Shown: piece after piece, positions 30,884 through 40,996 of the stretch
Numbering within the stretch: position 1 is the first letter of the stretch
Layout: every line of letters begins with the position of its first letter
DNA from: Kwoniella bestiolae CBS 10118
Lineage: Eukaryota > Basidiomycota > Tremellomycetes > Tremellales > Cryptococcaceae
Reading direction: 5' to 3'
Assembly: GCF_000512585.2 (NCBI RefSeq)
Contig: NC_089241.1
Span: 248,001-312,000 of the forward strand
Length of the DNA stretch: 64,000 bases
Notes under the pieces: model-generated
Databases searched by the model: none
What the model saw: only the letters and a program-made list of their open reading frames with translations
Told to the model about the DNA's origin: nothing
Translations under genes and position numbers: made by a program

Positions 30884-32133
30884 TTACATCAGTTTCCGCC
30901 AGAGGTTCGAATAATCAAGAATAGGATAACATACCCTGCCACATTTCTTACCACAACAGACGCAAGGTTCTGCGTCCTCCTTTGACGTGATAGTCATATA
31001 CTCCCTAGCCCATCCTAACAGTTTGGTGCGTTCACTTTCGATGAGATTGTTGTCATCGTAATCTTTCTCTTGGAATACCAGCAATTCGCCAGCGACTTGT
31101 CGATCGTTCATATAATTGGGACCAAGACAGGGGAGGTTGACCAGTCCCACGTGTGGTCCAGCTAGAAGTTCTGATAGGAGTTTCTTTCGAGATCCAAGGC
31201 AAAAGCTTCCAAAGACAAATTGTAGATTATAATGACAAAAGCAAAATGGGCCAGGCTGGTGACTGAATCTTCCAAACTTCTTTCCTCCGGGAGAGAGACA
31301 AGCTCGAAAGAAGATACGGAACTTGTTTCAATCGGGAGCATTGGCAGATACGCCTTCCATGTCTTCTCCGTGCACCGTAACACTCTTCAAATCCTAATGA
31401 TCTTGTGTGTACCTAGCCCACCTATAGAGGAATGAGCTCGCACAGACAATTCCATGCTCGTTCTCCTCCGGCAGGTTCACACAGAGGTGTGTAGGTCGAA
31501 GGCGAATTGCAAGGGTCCACATTATCGGTGCGATATCGCCTGTGGCTGGTGAAATGTAGTCGTCCGCAAGCTCCCCAATCGTTCTGAGCATTTCGTATCC
31601 GATTAATAAGGTTTCGATTCTTGAGAAAGCTGGGGAAAAAGGGGATGTGGATGTGCTTCCAGCGGTGTTGTCAGATAGGTTGGGATTCAGGCTATTCAGG
31701 CTATGGGCCATGGCTCTGGCTGCCTCGTAATCTTCGATGATGAGATGTCGGACTGAACCCAGAAGTTCGCCTTTCGAAGGGATGTATGAATCTTCCTCTT
31801 CTCCCTCCTCTTCCTCTTCTGGCTCTCTTCGCTCTTCTACAACGCCTGGCGCAGCTTGGTGCTCTTGGGCGGATCTGTTGGCTTGTTGTGTATGCGAAAG
31901 ATTCTCTTGTAATTCTCCTCGGTGACGATCAAAGTCTCGTAAAGGAAAGGATGGAACTGTTTGTATGTGTCTTTGGAGCAGTACATGAGCTGAAGCAAAG
32001 CCGATTTGCTGTTTCCGGACAACTGTCTGAGGATTAGCTCCAGAACAGGCCGGGGGAGTTCATCGAGGGGAAGTGGACATTTTTGCGTGTTATCGTTGTG
32101 GTGCTTCGATGCATTTGTGATAGGAGTTGACAT
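30884..32133 (-). pseudogene. F-box-like CxCCG-family copy 15, minus strand, decayed
   Basis: The only minus-strand copy. From ATG 32133 it reads PLPLDELPRPVLELILRQL ... LYETLIVTEENYKRIFRI, then the frame ends at RQAL-stop. The body continues in another frame from about 31870: acidic EEERREPEEEEGEEE-type linker, GSVRHLIIEDYEAARAMAHS, LRPTHLCVN, then TAG (31394-31396), DLKSVTVHGEDM, then TGA (31328-31330), VGLVNLPCL, EYMTITSKEDAEP and a perfect CVCCGKK. It runs on to a stop at 30884. One frameshift plus two in-frame stops make it a clear pseudogene. No intron repairs them. Confidence 0.75.
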
Positions 32134-32617
32134 GGTGTGGAAGTACTATTGTGACTCGGTGAAAGGTAGGTATGGGATATCACCACATGTTGGGTGTGAG
32201 GAAAAAGATGAAGTAGAAATCGATTTTCGGGAGAGACAAGTCTTAAAGGAAGTGGTCAAAGCGCACAAAAGATGGTTGGAGATCCATTCGTGCGTGGCAC
32301 CACCTGTTGCCCACTGCTGTGATCATAACAAATCATAGTACTACATCGTAGTAAGAATCAGAGAAGCTCTGGTCGTGTACGACGAGAAGCATGGCACTTC
32401 GCAACAACAACAACACATTCACTTGGATGATGACTTCCCGGCGATGAACCTGACGACTATGTTTTGGTATTAATACGAGGCTGACGCAAGTCAGGCGTAT
32501 CACACTTTCAACATCTGACACAAGTAAAAGAGTGCTCATATCAACCAATTCTACGCAGTCTCTTTTCTTGAGTATTCATCATATGTAAAAGACAATCGTA
32601 TTGAACCCATACCAACA
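32134..32617. other. Divergent intergenic between copies 15 and 16
   Basis: No gene seen. It separates the minus-strand copy from the next plus-strand copy. Confidence 0.4.
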
Positions 32618-33770
32618 ATGATATCGACCTTACTCAATCTACTCATCATACCCTGGCTCCTTCTCCCCTGCTTGTTCATTCGGCATACTGGACGCGCTTT
32701 CTAAACCCGGGTCCGCCGAACAATCCAAAAACCGACCACTGTTTGATATCACTCGATTACCACCTGATCTCAAGTCATATCTTCTAGAATATCTGGCCAA
32801 TACCTGCAACAAAGGGGAGATCGTCGCGATGATGCGGACATGCAAATCAGCGTACGGCTTCTTTGTGGGATCGCTCTATGAGAACATCGAGCTTGATGAG
32901 GACAATGCAAATAAGCTCTTTCGCGATTTGGACTGGAGTCTGATGCAGCATGTGAGTGATAACCCGATGTCAAGAATCCTTTGTCTATGATCAGATAGAA
33001 AGCTAATTAATATGTCTTCCTATATGAAGCGCTGGCTAGAATCCATTATGGCAACGTGATGGCCTTTCCTGACGATACCTTTTTTCATGGATGTGTTGGA
33101 CTATGATTATACAATTATGTGGGATCTTCTCAAGGAGGTTCGAGGACAAGGACCAGATTTTAGTCGCCCGGCTCGACCACGGAGGCCAAGATGCTTTAGG
33201 CTGTCACCATCCTCTGACTGGCAGTTGGAGTTTCGTCGAATTCGACTCGCTGTTCACACCAAGCGAGTATATACCTTAATTCAGACTCGAAAGTTAACGG
33301 TCAAAGATTTGAAAGCCGCCACATATCTTGCAGGAGCTTTGGGAATCAACGCCGTGAGGTGGGCAGGTGGGGATTTTGACGATACCAAAGCACCAGATCA
33401 AAACTTGGGGGACATCTTCCATAACCTGGAATGCCACGTTCTCACTTCGGAGCTTTTACGATCCCCGATTGATCATGAACATAGGGCGCCCATGTCGGAT
33501 GTTTTGGAGTTCGTAAATCCTAGATGGTGGCCAACTACCACGATGTATGGAGAAGTGAGGAGTGTAGAACTAGTCAGATACCGGTGCTTGATTGGGCTCG
33601 ATTTCGATGACATCCTCGAGATCTGTTTCTCGGTGGATCAGCCATACTATGGTAAATTGACAGTAGAGAAATTGAGAGCTGGATGGATGAAAAGACAGGA
33701 ATGGTTTAGGAACGAATTTTCAATTGTCAGTAGGGAAAAAGCGAAACCATGTGTTTGTTGCGGAAGATGA
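32618..33770 (+). pseudogene. F-box-like CxCCG-family copy 16, no in-frame start, shortened middle
   Basis: The F-box (LFDITRLPPDLKSYLLEYLA ... LYENIELDEDNANKLFRDLD) is open in one frame from after a TGA at 32619 to a GTGAGT donor at 32952, but contains no initiator ATG. The likely ATG, 32618, is in another frame (hydrophobic MISTLLNLLIIPWLLLP). The donor is at the conserved intron site of copies 11-13; the acceptor is uncertain. The second part, from about 33087 to 33770, has HTKRVYTLIQTRKLTVKDLKA, VELVRYRCLIGLDF, WFRNEFSIVSREKAKP and tail CVCCGR. The LRPTHxC and W-x-LKSxT blocks are missing. It is probably a pseudogene; an unrecognised first exon would rescue it. Confidence 0.5.
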
Positions 33771-33989
33771 GGGTTCCAACAAGCGGACTCAAAAGTCTTG
33801 AAATGGAATGTAATGCCTTTGCATGACGCTCAGTAGTCGCAATACTGTATGGCTTTGCAATACTGTATTATCAACCTTACTTGGTTCTGACGTGGTATTG
33901 AGCATTCCCGTGTCCACTTGAGGATTGAACCAAATATTTCAGCATCATCGAGACAAGTCAATGGGAAGTTGTAGTAGAGTAGACTGAAA

Positions 33990-35522
33990 ATGAGCTTGCC
34001 TCGCCAAGTCATTGCGCTGTTCACCATGACATGCTCCTACCTGCTGTCTCTCTTCTCGAACAAGTCAACACAACCAATCAAACCCCGACAACAGGATTCC
34101 CAGTCGCCATTCGATTTACAGCTCTTGCCGCCCGAAGTCCGTCTACACATATTTCACTACATCGCCACAGGTTCAAATCCACCTACATTAGCAAAATTTG
34201 TACTGTCAAATTACCAGGCGTTCTCTCGGTTCTTTATCGTAGAATTACCTTGGGAACAGATAGCTCCACGAGATTTTTTCGAGGTCTCGATAAAGGGTAT
34301 CTGTGTCCAGTGAGTGCAGTGGTGGAGGCTAGTCGTAACGAGCGAAGCGGAAGCTGAGATCATCTTTTGATCAGTGGTATCTGATTGTACTGAAGGATAT
34401 CTGCTGGAAATTCCTGTGCATATGTTCTGGGAATATCAACAAGGTCGTAAAAGGTCCAGCGACTTCAGTCACAAATCTACCAAACCCGGGTTTTTCAGTG
34501 GACGTCAAATCAAGCCATCGCCGAAAACAGCTTCTTCTCGATCAGGTACAGATGATCAGTATCCTAAACATCCAAGGAGCCGTTCAACTTGCTTCAGCTC
34601 TACCTCTGAACGGGTGGCAGCAGTATCGTTGTGAATGGACTTTCAATCGTTTCCATCGTTACTATGCTTCGGAATACGAAGTATATCATCCTGACCTCGA
34701 CATATTCGGCAATCTGGAGATGATCACAATTCGCTCGACCTTTTTCCAACAGCAGGACTCACAGGGTGGTCAAAGTGTTGATCCTAATCAAAATTTAAAA
34801 TCCAACGTCGGAAGTGCGCTTCGAGAACTACACCAGAACTTGATGATATAGAATGGAGCGTAAACCATAGTCTCATGACCCACAAAAAAGCTCTTACTAT
34901 CTTGGCGTGTGCTCTGCGTCCCAAGGAGGTGTGTCTGGAATGGAATGTCAACGGAATAGGGAGCAGATGGAGCTGGGAGACATATTTTGACAACGTGTCG
35001 ATGCTCTGTCGCGTATGGCAGGACAGTCTCCTTACGATAACATGGCGTATCAACGAGATCATAACTCCCAGGATACGTTTCCTGCTACCACAGCGACTCT
35101 TCCCTGCTAGCAGACATATAATCAAGTACCGGATAACCGCTGGCTCGTCATACAGGTGCACGGCGTCATCCAAGTTGGACAAAGATAATGTTCTGTGTTC
35201 GAGTCTCCCAGGCGGGAATAGGAAGTATGGAGCCCGAATATAGGACGGGTCCTTCTACTTGCGATAGACCGATCCAATTTGAGATGGTTGCATTCCCTTC
35301 TGTGTCAGACTGGGGTATCCATGCCTTGTTCGAGGAGTATGGCTCAAAGGCTGGGATACCGCGTTGGGAAGATCACAGCGGAGTTGCGGAAAGGAGAGCG
35401 AAATGGCGAGGAAATCAGCAGTGGATGAGTGGATCGAGGAGAATGTAAAGATTTCGAAAATAGGTGAAGCAGAACTGAGCACTTCCTATATTCCCAGGGG
35501 AAGAGAGCTTATGAAGAGATGA
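33990..35522 (+). pseudogene. F-box-like family copy 17, multiple frameshifts
   Basis: Frame of ATG 33990: FDLQLLPPEVRLHIFHYIAT ... NYQAFSRFF. Near 34230 the family text moves to another frame (VLYRRITLGTDSSTRFFRGL), ending at a GTGAGT donor at the conserved intron position. After a GATCAG acceptor near 34373 the core is found as SSHRRKQLLLDQVQMISILN near 34505. Another shift near 34800 gives MTHKKALTILACALRPKEVC and RVWQDSLLTITWR. Another near 35250 gives FEMVAFPSVSDWGIHALFEE, and a last near 35420 gives DEWIEENVKISKIGEAE, ending without CxCCG at 35522. At least four frame changes: an old pseudogene. Confidence 0.65.
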
Positions 35523-35542
35523 GATAGTAATCACCAGTTGGT

Positions 35543-36190
35543 GTGCACAGACTCCAGCTTGGAAAAGCTTTCTGTGAGGAGCTGTATAAAGTGCGCCCCA
35601 AATCACCCAACAGTAGTTTGAGCTCAATAATAGAGATGAAGAGTTACTTGGTGACAGAAGCGGTCTGCTTTCATTTCCCAGCACTGCCCTCCACTCGACA
35701 GTCTTTGAGGGTTTGTTACGACATCTACAATGTAGTGCGCTCTCTTGCAATTGTGGTTCCGAGAGTATGCTTCTCTCCCACCATTCACTCAGCCGTATAC
35801 GTCGATGTTATGAACTATCATTGGCGCGATGCGACCGTTGTTTTTCAAAACTGCTTCTGCTCTACATGCAAGAAAGTTCGAAGGCATTCAACCCTCCCAG
35901 ACTGTCCTTTCACGGCTTACAACTTGGTTTCTCTCATCAGTTGATCCCTAATTCGCACGGTAAGAGATCCCCTGCGCAGCGGTCTCAAACTGTATAGCAT
36001 CCCGAGATGTCTCTTCAGGAGCGACTGGTCTGACTTAGAGAGGCTGATCAGGGAAGCGTCCGAGAAACGATCCAACGTACTTCGTCCACTTAGATTTGAA
36101 AGGGCTCTGCAAGAGTGGAAGAAGAGATTCGATAGCTGGAAAGACGAAGAGAGTGTAATCCCACCATGTCCATGTTGTGGAAAAGTATAA
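35543..36190 (+). pseudogene. CxCCG-family copy 18, 5'-truncated with in-frame TGA
   Basis: No F-box or N-terminal core is present. One frame from about 35543 to TAA 36188-36190 carries VVRSLAIVVPRVCFSP, an Asn-Tyr-His-Trp block, FQNCFCSTCKKVRRH, and then TGA at 35942-35944. After it come LKLYSIPRCLF, FERALQEWKKRFDSW and the perfect tail CPCCGKV. It is a C-terminal half copy sitting directly behind copy 17, possibly left by unequal crossing-over. Confidence 0.6.
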
Positions 36191-36767
36191 ATCGTGACTT
36201 ATCCTTCAAAGGGCACGAACCAGACGAGGAGTTAGAGTCCCGCACATGGATTGAAATGGTGAATGAGTTATCCATCATCTGGTTTGGGGCAATATAGTGT
36301 GCTGATTTGATTTGTGAGCATCAATAGATGTTTCGCTTGATTGGGATTTGGATGATGATGGAAACGTTTGAACCTAGGCGAAGGGCTACCTCTGATATCT
36401 GCTCAACTCATACATCTTTGTCTATAGCTACTCTACCCTTGTATACCAGAGTGATACCTATGTATGCGAAACCTAACTATTTTCCTACTTCTTATATCTC
36501 CTTCTCGATGATTCATCAATCCGCCACCACAAGCTTGCCTGCCATATCCTGATGACCGAGATATTACTACTGAGAATATCCCGGACTAAGCACGGTCCTT
36601 TTTAGCCGGAATTACAATCACAGCACGAACCAAACAAACATTCTTCGTGCTCCATCTCTATCTTCTATCTCGGACCACTCGTCATTCTGCATCTCTTGAT
36701 ATCTATGTCTGCTTAGAACTCCTGTACATATGACACTCGACGATCCTGCACGAGGGACTTAGCAAAG
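36191..36767. other. Promoter region of copy 19
   Basis: No gene seen. The 74-codon frame at 36328-36552 lacks support. Confidence 0.45.
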
Positions 36768-38303
36768 ATGGACTCCTCGATCCCTCATTTGCCCAACCGA
36801 TCCTCCGACCCACCAAACCTCCAACTCTCCGCTCAAGCATCCTCGCCATTCGACCTCTCCCGTCTACCTGCCGAAGTATCTTCCCTCCTCCTCGAATGGC
36901 TCTCACGGACATGCGATCCATGCACCCTCCTCTCGCTGATGTGTCTCTCCAGGGATTTTTACGAATTCTTCGGACCAGCTTTGTACCGCAATATTACTCT
37001 GACGCCCAAGCTCAGCACATCCCTTTTCAGGGGACTGGATTTTGACCTGCAGCGGAAGACATACAAAGACGCATGGGATAGGAGGCAACGGCGGCTTGTG
37101 ATGATAAGGGAGGAAGAGGAGAGGAGTAGGTCCTTATTTGGGAGGATGTTTCGGAAGAAGATCGTTCCGTTAGATGATGTAGATGAGGATAAGAGAGATC
37201 CATTAGTTGACTTGACGATGGTCGATGCCTTATCTGTACATCGGAGGAAGGTTCACTTGATGAGTGGGATGGAATGGATGACCATCCAATCTTTCGAGGG
37301 GATATACTTCTTCTCCCAGGTGGTTAAAACGGCTCATCAGACTGTACTTCATCCGCCGCCTACTACTCTTCAAGACCAAAATGACGAGGCTGGAAAGATC
37401 GATAAGAGACTGTTCGATAACCTTCATGGAATCTGCTTCAAAGCTTCCATTACTAGTCCCCAGCTATACAGGAGTATGTTCCAATCTCCGGAATATATCA
37501 CCCCGCTCTCTAATCACCTACGTCCCCATCATCTATGCCTGTACATCTCTGAAGAAAAGGACCTGGAACCGGGCTCCCTGGGTGTAACTCTGGAAGATCT
37601 TTGTAAAGGGTGGTACCTCCATACAATGGTATATCATATCCATCTCCCCAACCTTTCGAGAAATGCTAGAGATATGGGGAATATCAATTACACTGCGAAT
37701 AAATTGATCAAGAAGTTATTGCGTTATCCGGTAGCCAAGAAGATTATATTTGATTTTGGAAATTCATGTACACACGATCCGAGATCATTAAATATTAGTC
37801 CGAAAACTACTGCGGAACTTAACGAGGATGGGCATGTTAGTTGGGAGTTGGTGGATCTGAATTGCTGGAATACGATTGGAGCGGTTGTTGCGAAGGTTGG
37901 GTATTCGGATTGGATCAGGAAGAGTAGTCGGTCGACAGCCATCCCATCTGACGAAGGGGGAGCATCAGTATCGCAACACAGTTATGATGAAGGATACGCT
38001 AGGACTGGCGAGAAGGCGGAAAACGTCGAGACGGCCTCAGAAATGGTGAGACCTACGATTGAGATTCACGGTCTACCTTGTATCCAGCACATCACAGTGG
38101 AAAGTATCAAGCTTGCTGCTAATCAGTTGGCTCAGGTGGATGGAGACGGGACGCATGTCCCGCCGGCGTGGAAGAAAGAGAGGGATGAGTGGTTGGAGGC
38201 TGGGGGTCTGAGGGTTTTCGGTTGTAACGAGACTGCTCATTGCGAGTGTCCCGCCTCGATGGGAGAGCATGAGGTATTCGAGAGGACTTTCAATCGGTCC
38301 TAA
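36768..38303 (+). CDS. F-box-like family protein, copy 19 (long, intact, variant tail)
   Basis: Single exon, 511 residues, last copy of the array. The F-box-like segment at about 27-77 starts FDLSRLPAEVSSLLLEWL and ends LYRNITLTPKLSTSLFRGLD. A basic/acidic helix (RRQRRLVMIREEEERSR) follows. Core blocks: SVHRRKVHLMSGMEWMTIQS, LRPHHLCLYI, WYLHTMVYHIHL, FGNSCTHDP and IEIHGLPCI. An added Ser/Glu-rich linker lies near 390-430. The tail is only partly conserved (FGCNETAHCECPASMGEHEV), with a CxC but no CCG. It marks the right edge of the accessory region. Confidence 0.7.
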   Translation: MDSSIPHLPNRSSDPPNLQLSAQASSPFDLSRLPAEVSSLLLEWLSRTCDPCTLLSLMCLSRDFYEFFGPALYRNITLTPKLSTSLFRGLDFDLQRKTYKDAWDRRQRRLVMIREEEERSRSLFGRMFRKKIVPLDDVDEDKRDPLVDLTMVDALSVHRRKVHLMSGMEWMTIQSFEGIYFFSQVVKTAHQTVLHPPPTTLQDQNDEAGKIDKRLFDNLHGICFKASITSPQLYRSMFQSPEYITPLSNHLRPHHLCLYISEEKDLEPGSLGVTLEDLCKGWYLHTMVYHIHLPNLSRNARDMGNINYTANKLIKKLLRYPVAKKIIFDFGNSCTHDPRSLNISPKTTAELNEDGHVSWELVDLNCWNTIGAVVAKVGYSDWIRKSSRSTAIPSDEGGASVSQHSYDEGYARTGEKAENVETASEMVRPTIEIHGLPCIQHITVESIKLAANQLAQVDGDGTHVPPAWKKERDEWLEAGGLRVFGCNETAHCECPASMGEHEVFERTFNRS

Positions 38304-38459
38304 GTGGACGTAACATGATTATACATACATGTTCTATTGGACTGCTATATTACATTGTGTAGTTTGTATTGGATAGATGTACTAGTATCACCATTACTCA
38401 TCGTTACTCATTCCATGTCACTTCTAAGCCACAACGTCTTGAGATCGGTAACACAATGA
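38304..38459. other. Junction between array and conserved genes
   Basis: About 155 nt between the last array copy (+) and the convergent HIRIP3-like gene (-). No repeat or transposon footprint is visible here. Confidence 0.5.
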
Positions 38460-40433
38460 TCAATCACTATCACTATCACCACCTAGGAAATCGAGATCAA
38501 GTACAGCTCCCAAAGCGGACTACGCAGTTTAGGAGATGTAAGCTATCGATCCCTCACCGGAGCAGATTTGACAGTCAAATGATCGTTTGAGACGTACCTC
38601 CTCTTTATCCAGCTCTATAGGTTCCTCTGGCTCTTCCTCTTCTTCCTCATCGTCAGAATCTACCATTTTATTTTTTCCACCCGCCCTACTCCTACTGGCA
38701 CGAGTGTCGGAAGAAACACCTCGAGCAGCTTCGAACGTCGTAACATCGTCTACAACACAAATCAGCATACTGTCAATGCACACTATTCAGCAACAGCATG
38801 TTGTCCTGATGAGATCCAAATATCTATGGACTCACCCAGCTCCTGAGCCAGCTCCCGTTTCTCCTTCAGCGTCCTTGCTTTTCCAAGCGTAGGTTGACCT
38901 TTCATTCCTATGGACGAGAGGAGACTTTGCAAATGCCGTATTTGAGAGGATGTCTATAGCAGATGTGAGGTCAACACTCCACTCCGCTATAATTCATTAA
39001 GGGAGGAAGGGATAGCGGTGTGAATATAGAGAGTCAAGACGTACAGAAGGAAAATCGGCGAACTCCTTGGCCCTATCCCATCATACCGTGTGAGCCTGTA
39101 TAATATCGTTGGCCCACCGGAGGATCAGCTCACCATTGTTTCCTCACTCCACAAGCCACCACGATCCTTTTGAGATCTGCCAATCTCGCTTCGTCGGGTG
39201 ATAGCTGCACGTATAGGACATATCAGCTGGAAAATCCGAGACGTTCACACAGCTGAACCCGATTGGGGAGGAGAGGAAACGTACACCTTCATTAGGATCC
39301 TTCTTTTTCTATTTCCACCTCATCAGATACATCTCACACATGTTTGTGATTTCCAGCTGACTCACAGATCCGCTCTTCCTCTTCTTCAATGAAGGTTTCT
39401 CATCATCACTTGACATGACTGAGACAGACTTGGATTTTGGTTTCCTTTTTGTCGCTGCCAACGGTTTACGAGATTTCGAAGGAGGTGCCTCGTCGTATAC
39501 TGATGACATGTCGGAGTCGCTCATCCGAGCTTGGGGTTCTTCAACGTACTGAAGGGTATTAGAAGAATAAGCTGATTATCCGAATTGAGACCATCATGTC
39601 GGGGGAGCTTGCCTTCTTTTTGGTCTCTTCTTCCTCTTTATCCTTCTTCGCCGATGTTCTCTTAGTTGACGTGCTCGTAGATTTAGACTTGAGGGGAGGA
39701 GTCATCTGGGGTGATATATCGTCGAGATCCTACAGAGATAGACAGACGAGCGATCAGATATCGTCCCATGTGTCTTACAAGGGGATAACAGAAGAGCTCA
39801 CAGATTCGTTCCCTTCTATCCTCTCGTCCTCCTCACTCTCGCTTTCAACCTTCTTTCCCTTTTTGCTCGGCCTATCCTTGCTAGATCCCTTTGATTTCTT
39901 CGGAGCGTCGGAACGATCATCCGTAAATTCATCTGACTTCGACTTCTTATTCCTAGATTTTGATGAAGAGCTTTTATCTTTCGTGTTCGATTTATTCTTT
40001 CCTCTTTTAGCTGGTGCAGGTGAGGGAGAAGGAGAAGGGTATTTTGAGCTTGAGGCTTGGCTTGAGGAAGGCTCGTTATCGACTTTGTCCTGACAACATC
40101 AGTAAATCATTAGCCATTCATCCAATGCAGCTCTACCCCACTATCATCTTCACTCAACGGAACCAAGCGGGTATACAAGTGATCGCGAGCAGGGAAAGAA
40201 TGGGAAAGATAAATGAATGTACATACCAAAGCATCCTGAACCATCTCTTTCACCTTCCCCTTCCACTCCCCCTTCCCCAGCTCACCTCCATCCAATCCCA
40301 TAGCTCTCTCTATCTCTGACCTGGCTATGGACATGGTAAATACCCCGTGTTCCAAGGAACCACCGGGTCTGGACGCTTGGCGGACCACTTTGGAGGTTGC
40401 TTTCAGCAGAGACGGGAGGAGGGAGTCGTCCAT
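38460..40433 (-). CDS. HIRIP3-like putative histone chaperone / nuclear regulator
   Basis: About ten exons. Checked junctions: 40433-40227, 40089-39802, 39729-39613 (then a GC-AG intron, AAG|GCAAGC), 39548-39366, 39308-39285 and 39204 onward with GTACGT donors; last exon ends at TGA 38460. The N-terminus (LLKATSKVVRQASRPGG ... SEIERAMGL) resembles a DEK-C-like helical domain. The middle is Ser/Lys/Glu-rich. The C-terminal module reads DLKRIVVACGVRKQW, AKEFADFPS, HLQSLLSSIGMKGQPTLGKA, then acidic SDDEEEEEE, and the end is VLDLDFLGGDSDSD. The RACGVR...LGLKGxPSLxK pattern is known from HIRIP3 proteins, H2A-H2B chaperones with a CHZ-type acidic motif. Assignment rests on this motif from memory. 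Confidence 0.6.
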
Positions 40434-40996
40434 CTTGGGGTTTTGCTTTGTTGTCTTCCTGCTTTTGTTCAGTGCATGCGATTTGTGTCGAGTAGATTGA
40501 TTGCTTCTCTTGATCATGCGAAGAGATACGAAGAAATAGATCGGAGTTGTGGGATGTTGTGGTTCATCCCATCTCCATCGAGTGACATTTCCGACGGAAT
40601 CAAATACATCGATTGATCGGAAGAACCAAATAACCACCGCTGGCTGCTGTGCTCTGGCATCTTCACGTCCGACTCTTGATGATATCAAGTCCATCCGGAT
40701 ACAGTACTCTCAAAGGCAAGTGATGAGTATTGTATAGATGAAAGTGATATGCATAGATGTGAATGGAGTCAAAGCATGGAAAAGAGAAAGTAGAAAAAGT
40801 CGCGGAGATCCGTTAAAATTGTCCATATTCATGGTCGTTGCGTTTCGTTACATCTATCTATACCTCTATTCCACCTCATTCCGCTCTATCTTCGCATAGC
40901 CATCTATGCGATTTACCCGATCGTCAAAAGCTGCTCTATGTCCCACTCCGAGCCCCCCCCCCCCCCCCCCCCCCTCCTTCTAGTTCAAATCTCTCT
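40434..40996. other. Intergenic with a 22-nt poly-C tract
   Basis: No gene. A pure C run at 40953-40974 lies about 20 nt beyond the stop codon of the glucanase gene (a G run in its 3' UTR). ORFs at 40347-40616 and 40838-41191 are antisense shadows. Confidence 0.6.
40953..40974. repeat. Poly(C)22 homopolymer
   Basis: Uninterrupted run of 22 C residues. Long C/G runs are unstable in replication and sequencing, so length may be inexact. Confidence 0.8.

Noticed and set aside
832..38303. The array as a transposon family
   Set aside because: Copies keep one strand with promoters and gene-like spacing. No transposase, reverse transcriptase, terminal repeats or target duplications were seen.
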